Positions 6,924-14,282 of a stretch of 16,993 nucleotides of DNA are shown in pieces. The translations under genes were made by a program, and so were the position numbers. The number at the start of each line of letters is the position of its first letter. Within the stretch, counting starts at the first letter, position 1. The stretch spans positions 1 to 16,993 of the forward strand of contig CAMZIX010000015.1 of assembly GCA_947307375.1 (NCBI GenBank), given 5' to 3'. A model generated the notes under the pieces. That model had not been told where the DNA came from and did no database searches. It saw only the letters and a program-made list of their open reading frames with translations. The stretch comes from an uncultured Clostridia bacterium. Its GTDB lineage: Bacteria; Bacillota_A; Clostridia; Oscillospirales; Oscillospiraceae.

Positions 6924-8018
6924 ATGTCCAGCAGGTTTTTTCAGAATGTGATCACCCAGATGAAGGATAATCTCGACCGCACCGTCGGCGTCGTGGACGA
7001 GCAGGGCTTTGTCGTCGCGTCCAGCGAGCTTGCGCTGATCGGCTCCCATGTGGGAGATTTCCACGCCAGGGAGCTTGACGGAGCGGAACGCCCGGTGGCG
7101 ATGGGCACCCGGTACTACTGTCCGCTGGTCTACACCGGCCAGAGCTTTGAATACGCCGCCTTTGCCGACGGGAACGATGCGATGGCCCGCACGGTCTGCG
7201 CGCTGTCCGCCGTCGCCTTCAACGAGGCGAAGGAGAATTACGAGGAAAAGCACAACAAGATCGCCTTCCTGAAAAACATCATCTCCGACAACATCCTGCC
7301 CGGCGACGTCTATGTGCGCGCCAAGGAGCTGCATTTCGTCACCGACGAGCCGAGGACCGTCCTCCTGGTGCGTCAGACGAACAATTCCGACGTTTCTGTG
7401 CTGGATCTGCTTCAGCGTCTGTTCCCGGACCGGCAGCATGACTTCGTTATCAGCATCAACGAGTCCGACCTGGTCGTGATCCGCGGCGGCAGCTTTGCGG
7501 ATCCCCACGCCGAAATGCTCAGATCCGCCACGGAGATCGAGACCGCGCTGCAGGAAGAGCTGGGCGTGAAGTGCGTGATCGGCATCAGCACCGAGGCCAA
7601 TCACCTGCGGGAGCTGGCCGACCGCTACAAGGAGGCCCAGGTCGCGATCGAAGTCGGCCGGGTCTTTGAGACCGAAAAGAACATCATCAATTATGAGAGC
7701 CTCGGCCTCGGCCGCATCATCTATCAGCTCCCCACGACGCTCTGCGAGATGTTCCTCAACGAAGTATTCAAGAAGAGCCCGATCGAGACTTTAGACGAGG
7801 ATACGATCGACACCATCAACCGCTTCTTTGAAAATAATCTGAATGTTTCCGAGACCTCGCGCAAGCTCTACGTCCACCGCAATACCCTGGTCTATCGTCT
7901 GGAAAAGATCAAGAAGATCACGGGCCTCGATCTGCGCGAATTCGACCACGCCATCGTTTTCAAGGTGGCCATGATGGTCAAGCAGTATCTGGATTCTCTG
8001 AACAGCACCCGCTACTGA
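6924..8018 (+). CDS. CdaR/PucR-type transcriptional regulator
   Basis: A predicted DNA-binding regulator of 364 residues. The N-terminus (about 5-110: FFQNVITQMKDNLDRTVGVVDEQGFVVASS...) resembles the sugar-diacid-recognition domain of CdaR-type activators. A middle region (about 120-255) looks like the GGDEF-like domain found in this family. The C-terminus (about 290-360: FFENNLNVSETSRKLYVHRNTLVYRLEKIKKITG) is the PucR-type helix-turn-helix. The ATG at 6924 has a GGGAGGA ribosome site. A strong promoter lies upstream and ftsE follows 48 nt downstream. CdaR relatives control sugar-acid or purine use, so the ligand here is unknown. Its placement suggests that it shares a transcript with ftsEX, or regulates it. 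Confidence 0.85.
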   Translation: MSSRFFQNVITQMKDNLDRTVGVVDEQGFVVASSELALIGSHVGDFHARELDGAERPVAMGTRYYCPLVYTGQSFEYAAFADGNDAMARTVCALSAVAFNEAKENYEEKHNKIAFLKNIISDNILPGDVYVRAKELHFVTDEPRTVLLVRQTNNSDVSVLDLLQRLFPDRQHDFVISINESDLVVIRGGSFADPHAEMLRSATEIETALQEELGVKCVIGISTEANHLRELADRYKEAQVAIEVGRVFETEKNIINYESLGLGRIIYQLPTTLCEMFLNEVFKKSPIETLDEDTIDTINRFFENNLNVSETSRKLYVHRNTLVYRLEKIKKITGLDLREFDHAIVFKVAMMVKQYLDSLNSTRY

Positions 8019-8066
8019 GCCCGATGTGCGGGTATCCATCATCCCAAGAGGGAGGAACGCGAAACA

Positions 8067-8759
8067 ATGGTTGAAATGAAAAATGTGAAAGTCGTCTATC
8101 AGAGCAGCGATACCGTTGCGCTCGACGACGTGAGCATGACCATCGAGGAAGGCGAATTCGTCTTTCTTGTCGGGCCCTCCGGCTCCGGCAAGACGACCGT
8201 GATGAAGCTCATCACCGGCGAGATCCGCCCCGACGCCGGCCAGCTCGTCGTCAACGACTTCAACATGCGGACGATCCGCCGTCACAAGCTGCCTAAGATG
8301 CGGCGTACGATCGGCGCGATCTTTCAGGATTACCGCCTGATCGAAAATATGAACGTCTACGACAACGTGGCCTTCGCGATGCGCGTTGTCGGCGCGTCGA
8401 ACCGCGAGATCAGAAAGCGCGTGCCCTACGTGCTGGAGCTGGTCGGGCTGGAAGGACGCGAGAAGCGCCTGCCGAACGAGCTGTCCGGCGGCGAGCAGCA
8501 GCGCGTGGCGATCGCGCGTGCGCTGGTGAACAACCCGCGCATGATCGTCGCCGACGAGCCCACTGGCAACCTGGACCCGGTGCGCAGCCTGGAGCTGATG
8601 CTGCTGTTTGAGAAGATCAACGAGATGGGGACGACGATCCTGGTCGTCACTCATGAGAAGGAGCTGGTCAATGCGTTTTCCAAGCGCGTTATCTCCATTG
8701 AAGGCGGACACGTGACCAGCGACGGAATGGATGGGTATTTCAGCTATGAGATTGAATAG
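8067..8759 (+). CDS. ftsE: Cell division ATP-binding protein FtsE
   Basis: Cytoplasmic ATPase of the FtsEX complex, which couples ATP hydrolysis to activation of peptidoglycan hydrolases at division or elongation sites. The 230 residues match FtsE length. Visible ABC motifs: Walker A GPSGSGKT (36-43), Q-loop Gln87 (FQDYRL), signature LSGGEQQR (139-146), Walker B MIVADEP with Glu164, D-loop GNLDP and switch His196. The [23 protein letters not shown] region is typical of FtsE. The ATG at 8067 has a GGGAGGA site. Its 3' end overlaps the ftsX start, indicating translational coupling. Confidence 0.95.
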   Translation: MVEMKNVKVVYQSSDTVALDDVSMTIEEGEFVFLVGPSGSGKTTVMKLITGEIRPDAGQLVVNDFNMRTIRRHKLPKMRRTIGAIFQDYRLIENMNVYDNVAFAMRVVGASNREIRKRVPYVLELVGLEGREKRLPNELSGGEQQRVAIARALVNNPRMIVADEPTGNLDPVRSLELMLLFEKINEMGTTILVVTHEKELVNAFSKRVISIEGGHVTSDGMDGYFSYEIE

Positions 8760-9630
8760 ATGCGGTTATCTGATCCGCGAGGGCTTCCGCAGCATTACGA
8801 CTCACGGATTCATGTCCTTTGCCTCTGTCACGATCATCATGGCCTGTCTGATCATCATGGGCAGCGTGTCGCTGCTCACCCTGAACATCGACTCCATGAT
8901 CAAAAAGCTGGAGGATCAGAACGAACTTGTCGCCTTTGTGGACGACAGCTATTCCGAGGAGGAAGCGCGCGCGCTGGAGCCTCAGATCGCCGCCGTCAGC
9001 AACATCAGCAGCGTTCAGTTCGTCAGCCGGGCCGACGCGATGGACAATTTCATGGATAATTACAACAAGGATCTGATGGAGGGCATCGACGAGACGGTGT
9101 TCCGCCACCGCTTTGTGATCCAGCTCGACGATATCACGCTGATGGCGCAGACGAAGGCCCAGTTGGAGGATATCGAGGGCATCCCCAAGGTGAACGCGCA
9201 TCTGGAGTACGCGAAGATCTTTATCACTGTTCGCAACGTGGTCACCGTGATTGCCCTGGTCCTGATCGTGATCCTGGTGTTCATCTCGATCTTCATCATG
9301 TCGAACACCATCAAGCTTGCCACCTTTAACCGCAGGGAAGAGATCGCCATCATGAAGATGGTCGGCGCGACCAACAGCTTCATCCGCATGCCCTTCGTGA
9401 TCGAGGGCCTGGTGCTCGGCATCCTGGGCGGCGGCCTCGCCTTCGCAGCGGAGCTGGGGCTCTATCATCTGGTGACCGGCCGCGTGGTCAGCTCCCTGAC
9501 CGGCAGTTTCATCAGCGTGATCCCGATCGAACGGGTCGCACTGCCGATGTTCATCGCCTTTATGGCGACCAGCGTGTTCGTCGGCGTGTTCGGCGGCGTC
9601 AACGCCATCAAGAACTATCTCAAGGTTTAA
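8746..9630 (+). CDS. ftsX: Cell division protein FtsX (permease-like)
   Basis: Membrane partner of FtsE. The 294 residues have the FtsX topology: a short cytoplasmic N-terminus, TM1 at about 24-47, a large extracytoplasmic loop at about 48-163 that would bind the hydrolase coiled coil, TM2 at about 165-187, the conserved cytoplasmic stretch TFNRREEIAIMKMVGATNSFIRMPF (193-217), TM3 at about 214-238 and TM4 at about 265-288. I chose ATG 8746 ([16 protein letters not shown]), which overlaps the ftsE stop by 14 nt. An ATG five codons upstream is possible. The next gene, an M23 peptidase with a long coiled coil, is the expected activation target. Confidence 0.94.
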   Translation: MRLNRCGYLIREGFRSITTHGFMSFASVTIIMACLIIMGSVSLLTLNIDSMIKKLEDQNELVAFVDDSYSEEEARALEPQIAAVSNISSVQFVSRADAMDNFMDNYNKDLMEGIDETVFRHRFVIQLDDITLMAQTKAQLEDIEGIPKVNAHLEYAKIFITVRNVVTVIALVLIVILVFISIFIMSNTIKLATFNRREEIAIMKMVGATNSFIRMPFVIEGLVLGILGGGLAFAAELGLYHLVTGRVVSSLTGSFISVIPIERVALPMFIAFMATSVFVGVFGGVNAIKNYLKV

Positions 9631-9660
9631 GTTACTGCGCGTGCTCGACAGGAGGGCACA

Positions 9661-11031
9661 ATGAAACATAAAAAGCTAACCATTATCATATCGCTGCTGC
9701 TCGTGCTGACGTTCATCCTGCCGCTGACAGCCTACGGCGTCACGCAGGACGACATCGACAAGGTGCAGCAGGAGCGGGATGAGCTCGCTGAAAAACAGCG
9801 CCAGAGCCAGTCAAAGATCGACCAGCTCAGAGAAGAGCAGGCCAGCGTGATGGAGCAGAAGGAGGCGCTGGATGAGCGCAACACCATTGCCGGCGAACAG
9901 CTTCGGCTGACGCAGCAGCAGATCGCTCTGTATCACGAGCTCGTCGAAAAGAAGGAACAGGACGTCGACGCCGCCAGAGAGACCGAGGAGCAGCAGCTCC
10001 AGCGTCTGCGCGTGCGTGTGCGCGCCATGGAGGAAAACGGCGGCTTCGATTTGCTGAGTCTGCTGATGAACGTGGACAGCATGTCCGATCTGCTTGCCGC
10101 CGTAGACGACATCAACCAGATCATGGAGGCCGACCGCCAGCTCGAGGACAAGTACATCGCCGCGCGTGAGAATCATGAGCGGATCCAGGCGGAATACGAG
10201 GAAATACTGGCCGAGATGAAGGTCCGCGAGGCCGAACTGATCCAGGAGCAGGAAGAGCTGGAGCAGATGATCGCGGAAGCGAACGAGCTGATCGCCAGCC
10301 TCGAGAACGACATTGAGCAGCTGATCCGCGAGGCCGAGGAAGCCGAGCGGGCCAAGCAGGCTGCGGATTATCGGATCAGCGTGCTGATCGAAGAGCTGAT
10401 CCGTCAGAGAGAAGAGGCCAACAAGCCCAAGCCGACCGAGACTCCGGGCGACTCCGGGACCCCGGGCGATTCCGAGACCCCGGGCGATTCCGGGACTCCG
10501 GGCGACTCCGAGACCCCGAGCGATCCCGGGACCCCGAGCGATCCCGCGCCGGATCCGACGCCTGCGCCGGAAGATGATCCGCCGGGCTCCGGCGACAACG
10601 GAGCGATCGGCACCGGCAGCCTGATGTGGCCCGTCCCCAGCAGTCATGTGGTCACCAGCCGCTACGGATGGCGTATCCACCCGATCACCGGCGTTGAGAC
10701 TTTCCACAGCGGCATGGATATCGACGGCTACGGCAACGAAGGCGGCCCCATCGTCGCCTGCGACAACGGCGTTGTCGTGCTGGCGGAATACAACGGCGGC
10801 TACGGCAACTGCATCATGATCGATCACGGCAACGGCATGTACACGCTGTACGGGCACATGTCCGGCTACGCCGTCAGCTGCGGCAGCGTTGTGAGCAAGG
10901 GAGATACCATCGGCTATCTCGGCTCCACCGGCAATTCGACCGGCACGCACTGTCATCTTGAAGTACGTATCAACGGAGGCACGGTTGATCCCGCGGGTTA
11001 TTTCTCGGGCATCACCTATTACGACTGCTGA
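9661..11031 (+). CDS. Secreted coiled-coil M23 (LytM) peptidoglycan endopeptidase, first copy
   Basis: Probable FtsEX-controlled murein hydrolase cutting peptide cross-links. The 456 residues comprise a signal peptide (about 1-25), a long Glu/Gln/Leu-rich coiled coil (about 29-258, resembling EnvC/PcsB coiled coils), a linker with six hexapeptide repeats (261-296), a further acidic Pro-rich stretch and an M23 domain (about 320-450). The zinc and catalytic residues are complete: HSGMD (His349, Asp353), HGNGMYTLYGH (His399) and HCH (His430, His432). Unlike E. coli EnvC, whose LytM domain is degenerate, this one looks catalytically active. The ATG at 9661 has a GGAGGG site, 30 nt after ftsX. A paralogue follows directly. 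Confidence 0.93.
   Translation: MKHKKLTIIISLLLVLTFILPLTAYGVTQDDIDKVQQERDELAEKQRQSQSKIDQLREEQASVMEQKEALDERNTIAGEQLRLTQQQIALYHELVEKKEQDVDAARETEEQQLQRLRVRVRAMEENGGFDLLSLLMNVDSMSDLLAAVDDINQIMEADRQLEDKYIAARENHERIQAEYEEILAEMKVREAELIQEQEELEQMIAEANELIASLENDIEQLIREAEEAERAKQAADYRISVLIEELIRQREEANKPKPTETPGDSGTPGDSETPGDSGTPGDSETPSDPGTPSDPAPDPTPAPEDDPPGSGDNGAIGTGSLMWPVPSSHVVTSRYGWRIHPITGVETFHSGMDIDGYGNEGGPIVACDNGVVVLAEYNGGYGNCIMIDHGNGMYTLYGHMSGYAVSCGSVVSKGDTIGYLGSTGNSTGTHCHLEVRINGGTVDPAGYFSGITYYDC
10441..10548 (+). repeat. Six 18-bp tandem repeats encoding a TPGDS-type linker
   Basis: Six in-frame 18-bp units encode TPGDSG, TPGDSE, TPGDSG, TPGDSE, TPSDPG and TPSDPA between the coiled coil and the peptidase domain of the first M23 enzyme. 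The first four units are nearly identical at DNA level and the last two have diverged. This is a likely site of slippage and copy-number variation, changing the tether length. Confidence 0.95.
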
Positions 11032-11057
11032 TCCCAAACGATCATTAGGGTAAGACT

Positions 11058-12341
11058 ATGAGTAAAAAGACACAATCCGTTCTTGCCGCGATCCTTGTGG
11101 TCATTATGATCCTCAGTCTTTTGATCGCGCTGATCCCCGCCGCTCACGCGGTGACGGAGGCGGAGATCGAGGAGCTGAAGCGTCAACGGGACGAGATCGC
11201 CGAGGAAAAAGCCGCCAGACAGGCGGTGGTCGACGATCTGGAGGCCAAACAGGAGAGCATCCTGGAGCTCAAGCACGCGCTGGACGAACGGAACAGCTAT
11301 ACCATGCAGCAGATCGAGCTGAACAAGCGCGAGATCGAGCTTTATGGCCAGATGATCCAGGAAAAGGCCGAGGAGCTGGAAGACGCCATTGCGCGCGAAG
11401 AGCAGCAGCTCGAGCGCTATCGTACGCGCGTCCGTGCGATGGAGGAGAACGGCGACTATGACTTCCTGGCCATGCTGCTGAACACGACCGACCTGGGCGA
11501 GCTGCTGAGCACGATCGACGATATCGGCGAGATCATGGAGAGCGACCGCCAGCTGGAGGATCAGTACATCGCCGCCAGAGAGAACACGGAGCGCGTGAAG
11601 GCGGAATATGAGGAGGTCAAGGCCGATCTGGAGGCCCGCCAGGAGGCGCTGCGCGATGAGCAGCGCGAGCTGGAGCGCCAGATCCAGGAGGCTACCGACC
11701 ATATCAACGAGCTGCTGGAGGAGATCCAGGAGCGGCAGGCCGAGATCGACGAGCTGAGCGAGGAAGAACAGGCCAAGCAGCATGAGATCGATGTTCTGGT
11801 CGACGAGCTGGAGCGTCAGCGCGCCGCGGAGGAAGAGCGCCGCCGTCAGCAGCAACAGCAGCAGCAGAACGGCGGGAACTCCGGCGCGAGCGGCACCGGC
11901 GGCGTGACCGGCAGCGGTTCCTTCGGCTGGCCCTGCCCCGGCTGCTACTATGTGACCAGCCGCATGGGCAACCGCTTCCATCCGATCTTCAACGAGTGGC
12001 GTTACCATTCCGGCATGGATATCGGCGCGGGCGAGGGCTCGGCCATCGTCGCCTCCGACGGCGGCACCGTCAGCTGGTGCGGCGAGAAGGGCGGCTACGG
12101 CAACTGTGTCATGATCGACCACGGCAACGGATATACCACGCTGTACGGACACATGTCCAGCTATGCCGTGAGCTACGGCGACAGCGTTTCCAAGGGCCAG
12201 ACGATCGGCTATGTCGGCTCCACCGGCTGGGCGACCGGGCCTCATCTGCACTTCGAGATCCGCTACGGCGATACCTGCCTGGATCCCGAGGCGGTGGCCG
12301 GCTTCTCCGGCTTGAGCTACGCGCCGGACGCCGGAGAGTAA
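11058..12341 (+). CDS. Secreted coiled-coil M23 (LytM) peptidoglycan endopeptidase, second copy
   Basis: Paralogue of the preceding gene with the same architecture in 427 residues: signal peptide (about 1-31, ending AAHA), coiled coil (about 33-262), a short Gln-rich and Gly/Ser-rich linker (about 264-292) replacing the hexapeptide repeats, and an M23 domain (about 293-420). The metal and catalytic residues are present: HSGMD (His317, Asp321), HGNGYTTLYGH (His365) and HLH (His396, His398). Shared segments such as RVRAMEENG, DRQLEDQYIAAREN and YGNCVMIDHGNG show tandem duplication. The ATG at 11058 follows AGGGTAAG, 26 nt after the first copy. The two enzymes probably divide labour, for example septation versus elongation; this is inference. 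Confidence 0.93.
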   Translation: MSKKTQSVLAAILVVIMILSLLIALIPAAHAVTEAEIEELKRQRDEIAEEKAARQAVVDDLEAKQESILELKHALDERNSYTMQQIELNKREIELYGQMIQEKAEELEDAIAREEQQLERYRTRVRAMEENGDYDFLAMLLNTTDLGELLSTIDDIGEIMESDRQLEDQYIAARENTERVKAEYEEVKADLEARQEALRDEQRELERQIQEATDHINELLEEIQERQAEIDELSEEEQAKQHEIDVLVDELERQRAAEEERRRQQQQQQQNGGNSGASGTGGVTGSGSFGWPCPGCYYVTSRMGNRFHPIFNEWRYHSGMDIGAGEGSAIVASDGGTVSWCGEKGGYGNCVMIDHGNGYTTLYGHMSSYAVSYGDSVSKGQTIGYVGSTGWATGPHLHFEIRYGDTCLDPEAVAGFSGLSYAPDAGE

Positions 12342-12363
12342 AACCAGAGAATAAGAAATGATT

Positions 12364-12385
12364 TCAGTCCGGAGCTCCGGACTGA
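12364..12385. repeat. Perfect 22-nt palindrome between the second M23 gene and the S41-type gene
   Basis: Arms TCAGTCCGGAG and CTCCGGACTGA (12364-12385) form a perfect uninterrupted palindrome. It is immediately followed by a second hairpin. As DNA it could be a dimeric protein-binding site; as RNA, part of a two-hairpin 3' structure. Confidence 0.75.
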
Positions 12386-12386
12386 C

Positions 12387-12418
12387 AGCCGGACAGCCCT
12401 GTTTTGGGCTGCCCGGCT
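12387..12418 (+). other. GC-rich hairpin without U-tract, possible attenuator
   Basis: AGCCGGACAGCCC (12387-12399) pairs with GGGCTGCCCGGCT (12406-12418) with one mismatch, around a TGTTTT loop. No T run follows (CTCGTGCTG), so classical termination is doubtful. It may separate expression of the hydrolases from the S41-type gene. Confidence 0.6.
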
Positions 12419-12453
12419 CTCGTGCTGAATTGGAATGATTGGGGGAAAAAGAT

Positions 12454-13701
12454 ATGGGCAATCTGCTCAAGGGCGTGCTGATCTCATTCGGACGTGCGCT
12501 GCACAGGCTGTTCAGCCTGCGCCTGTCCCTGCGCGTCCTGGTCATCCTGCTGGCGATCGGCATCGGAGCGACCTGGATGCTGACCTCGTCCAATATGAAA
12601 AAGGACGTAGGCGGCGAGGCGGATTACGACGAGGCCTTGCGCTACATCGAGATCAAGGACATGATCGAGAACAATTACATCGATGAGGTCGATCGGACGC
12701 GTCTGGGCGAGTCTGCGGCGGCGGCCATGGTCAGCAGCCTGGGCGACCGCTGGAGCAGCTTTATGACGGCGGACGAGTACAAGACCTTCCAGCTTTCCTC
12801 CTCCAACGAGGTGACGGGCGCAGGCATTTCCACGATCAAGCAGGGCGACGCCGGTTTCCAGGTCACCATGGTCAATATCGATTCGCCCGCTGCGCGCGGC
12901 GGGCTGAACGCCGGTATGCTGATCACCGCCGTCGACGATATCGACGTGCGCAAGCTGGACGCGGATGAATTCCGTACGATGATCCGCTCTCGCCTGAACA
13001 CGGAGTTTGCGATCACGGTCTCGGGGCAGAAGGATCCGATCAAGGTCGACTGCACGCGCACCTACGTCAGTCCGGTGTCCTATCAGATCGAGCGCACGGG
13101 CGCCGGCAATATCCGGATCGAGAGCTTCGAGGCCGGCAGCGCCGAGGCGATGATCAAGGCTTTCGAGAACCTGCTGCACCAGAACGTCAACAAGTTTGTC
13201 ATTGACCTGCGCGACAACCCCGGCGGACTGATCACCGAGCTGCAGACTTCGCTGGACTACCTGCTGCCGCAGGGAGAGCTTTTCGTGCTGCGCGACAAGG
13301 CGGGCAATGAGGAGATCTTCAAGTCCGACAACAGATCGCTGAAAACCGATATCTGCATCCTGATCAACGAGCAGACCTACGGCGAGGCGGAGATCTTCGC
13401 CGCGGTCATGCAGGAGACCGGCTGGGCTACCGTCATCGGTGAGCGCAGCTCCGGCCGTACCCGCATCCAGCAGACCATCGAGATCTCCGACGGCAGTGCG
13501 ATCCGGCTGTCCACCCGCAGCTTCATGACCCCGAACCGGGTGGATATCGCGCAGAATCTCGGCGTTGTGCCCGATATCATCGTGTACAACATTGTGTCCG
13601 ATCTGGACGAGATCAACGAAGGCAACGGCATGGCCGTCTACGCCTCCGATCCGCAGCTTCGCACCGCTCTGGAGCGTCTGAGCACCGGTTTTTCGAGTTG
13701 A
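12454..13701 (+). CDS. Membrane-anchored S41 (CtpA/Prc)-type protein with lost catalytic dyad
   Basis: A 415-residue protein with a short cytoplasmic N-terminus, one TM segment at about 25-46, a PDZ-like domain at about 120-205 (GAGISTIKQGDAGFQVTMVNIDSPAARGGLNAGMLITAVDDIDV...) and an S41 peptidase-like domain at about 215-400 (IRIESFEAG..., FVIDLRDNPGGLI, ILINEQTYGEAEIFAAVMQETG, VIGERSSGRTRIQQ). In active CtpA/Prc enzymes the central Ser of the SASASE motif and a Lys 25 residues later (FGKG) form the dyad. Here these positions are Gly310 and Arg335, exactly 25 apart, so proteolysis by the usual mechanism is unlikely. CtpA/Prc proteases act on cell-wall hydrolases or their adaptors, so a PDZ scaffold for the neighbouring M23 enzymes is a reasonable inference. 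The ATG at 12454 has a GGGGGA site; a TTG five codons upstream is less likely. Confidence 0.88.
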   Translation: MGNLLKGVLISFGRALHRLFSLRLSLRVLVILLAIGIGATWMLTSSNMKKDVGGEADYDEALRYIEIKDMIENNYIDEVDRTRLGESAAAAMVSSLGDRWSSFMTADEYKTFQLSSSNEVTGAGISTIKQGDAGFQVTMVNIDSPAARGGLNAGMLITAVDDIDVRKLDADEFRTMIRSRLNTEFAITVSGQKDPIKVDCTRTYVSPVSYQIERTGAGNIRIESFEAGSAEAMIKAFENLLHQNVNKFVIDLRDNPGGLITELQTSLDYLLPQGELFVLRDKAGNEEIFKSDNRSLKTDICILINEQTYGEAEIFAAVMQETGWATVIGERSSGRTRIQQTIEISDGSAIRLSTRSFMTPNRVDIAQNLGVVPDIIVYNIVSDLDEINEGNGMAVYASDPQLRTALERLSTGFSS

Positions 13702-13726
13702 CAGGCGCGGGAACTGGGGATATAAT
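13698..13726 (+). promoter_or_regulatory. Perfect consensus sigma-A promoter for greA
   Basis: TTGACA (13698-13703), a 17-nt spacer and TATAAT (13721-13726). The -35 hexamer overlaps the TGA stop of the S41-type gene (13699-13701). It lies 43 nt before the greA ATG, marking greA-lysS as a separate, strongly expressed unit. Confidence 0.88.
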
Positions 13727-13769
13727 AAGCTGCTTTTTTTCAGAATACAGCGTAAAGGAGAACAACAAA

Positions 13770-14258
13770 ATGGCCAATGCAAGCAGATACAGAATGAGTC
13801 AGGAGCGCCTGGAGGAACTCAAGCAGGAGCTTCAGTATCTGGAAACCGTGCGCGAAAAGGAAGTTGCCGAGCTGATCAAGGAAGCCAGAAGCTTCGGCGA
13901 CCTGAGCGAGAACAGCGAATACGACGAGGCGAAGACCGAGCAGGGCAAGCTTTACTCCAAGATCGCGGAGATGAAGGACCTGATCGAGAACGCCGAGATC
14001 GTGGACAATATCGAGATGGATGCGCCGAAGGACGCCGTCACGCTGGGCAGCATCGTGCGCGTGCGTGATCTGGAGGACGGCTTTGAGGAGACCTACGAGA
14101 TCGTCGGCTCCCAGGAGGCCAATCCCAAGCAGCACCGCATTTCCGACGATTCTCCCGTGGGCAGCGGCCTGCACGGGCACAAGGCCGGCGATATCGTCAC
14201 GATCCACGCTCCCGCCGGCGAGCTGAAGTTTGAGATCCTTTCGCTGGAGAACCGTTAA
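13770..14258 (+). CDS. greA: Transcription elongation factor GreA
   Basis: Rescues backtracked RNA polymerase by stimulating transcript cleavage in the secondary channel. The 162 residues have the N-terminal coiled-coil finger (about 8-78) with the tip sequence RSFGDLSENSEYDEAKTEQ, whose acidic residues are the functional ones, and a C-terminal FKBP-like domain (about 85-160, with SIVRVRDLEDG and the family-typical SPVGSGLHGHKAGDIV, a variant of SPxGxALLGK). The start at ATG 13770 has an AAGGAG site. lysS follows after 24 nt, probably in the same transcript, a common pairing in Firmicutes. Confidence 0.96.
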   Translation: MANASRYRMSQERLEELKQELQYLETVREKEVAELIKEARSFGDLSENSEYDEAKTEQGKLYSKIAEMKDLIENAEIVDNIEMDAPKDAVTLGSIVRVRDLEDGFEETYEIVGSQEANPKQHRISDDSPVGSGLHGHKAGDIVTIHAPAGELKFEILSLENR

Positions 14259-14282
14259 TCAGAGAGAATCAGAGGATTTTTT

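Noticed and set aside
10441..10548. CRISPR-like or intergenic tandem repeat
   Set aside because: The units are directly adjacent 18-bp codon repeats in frame within the M23 gene, with no spacers.
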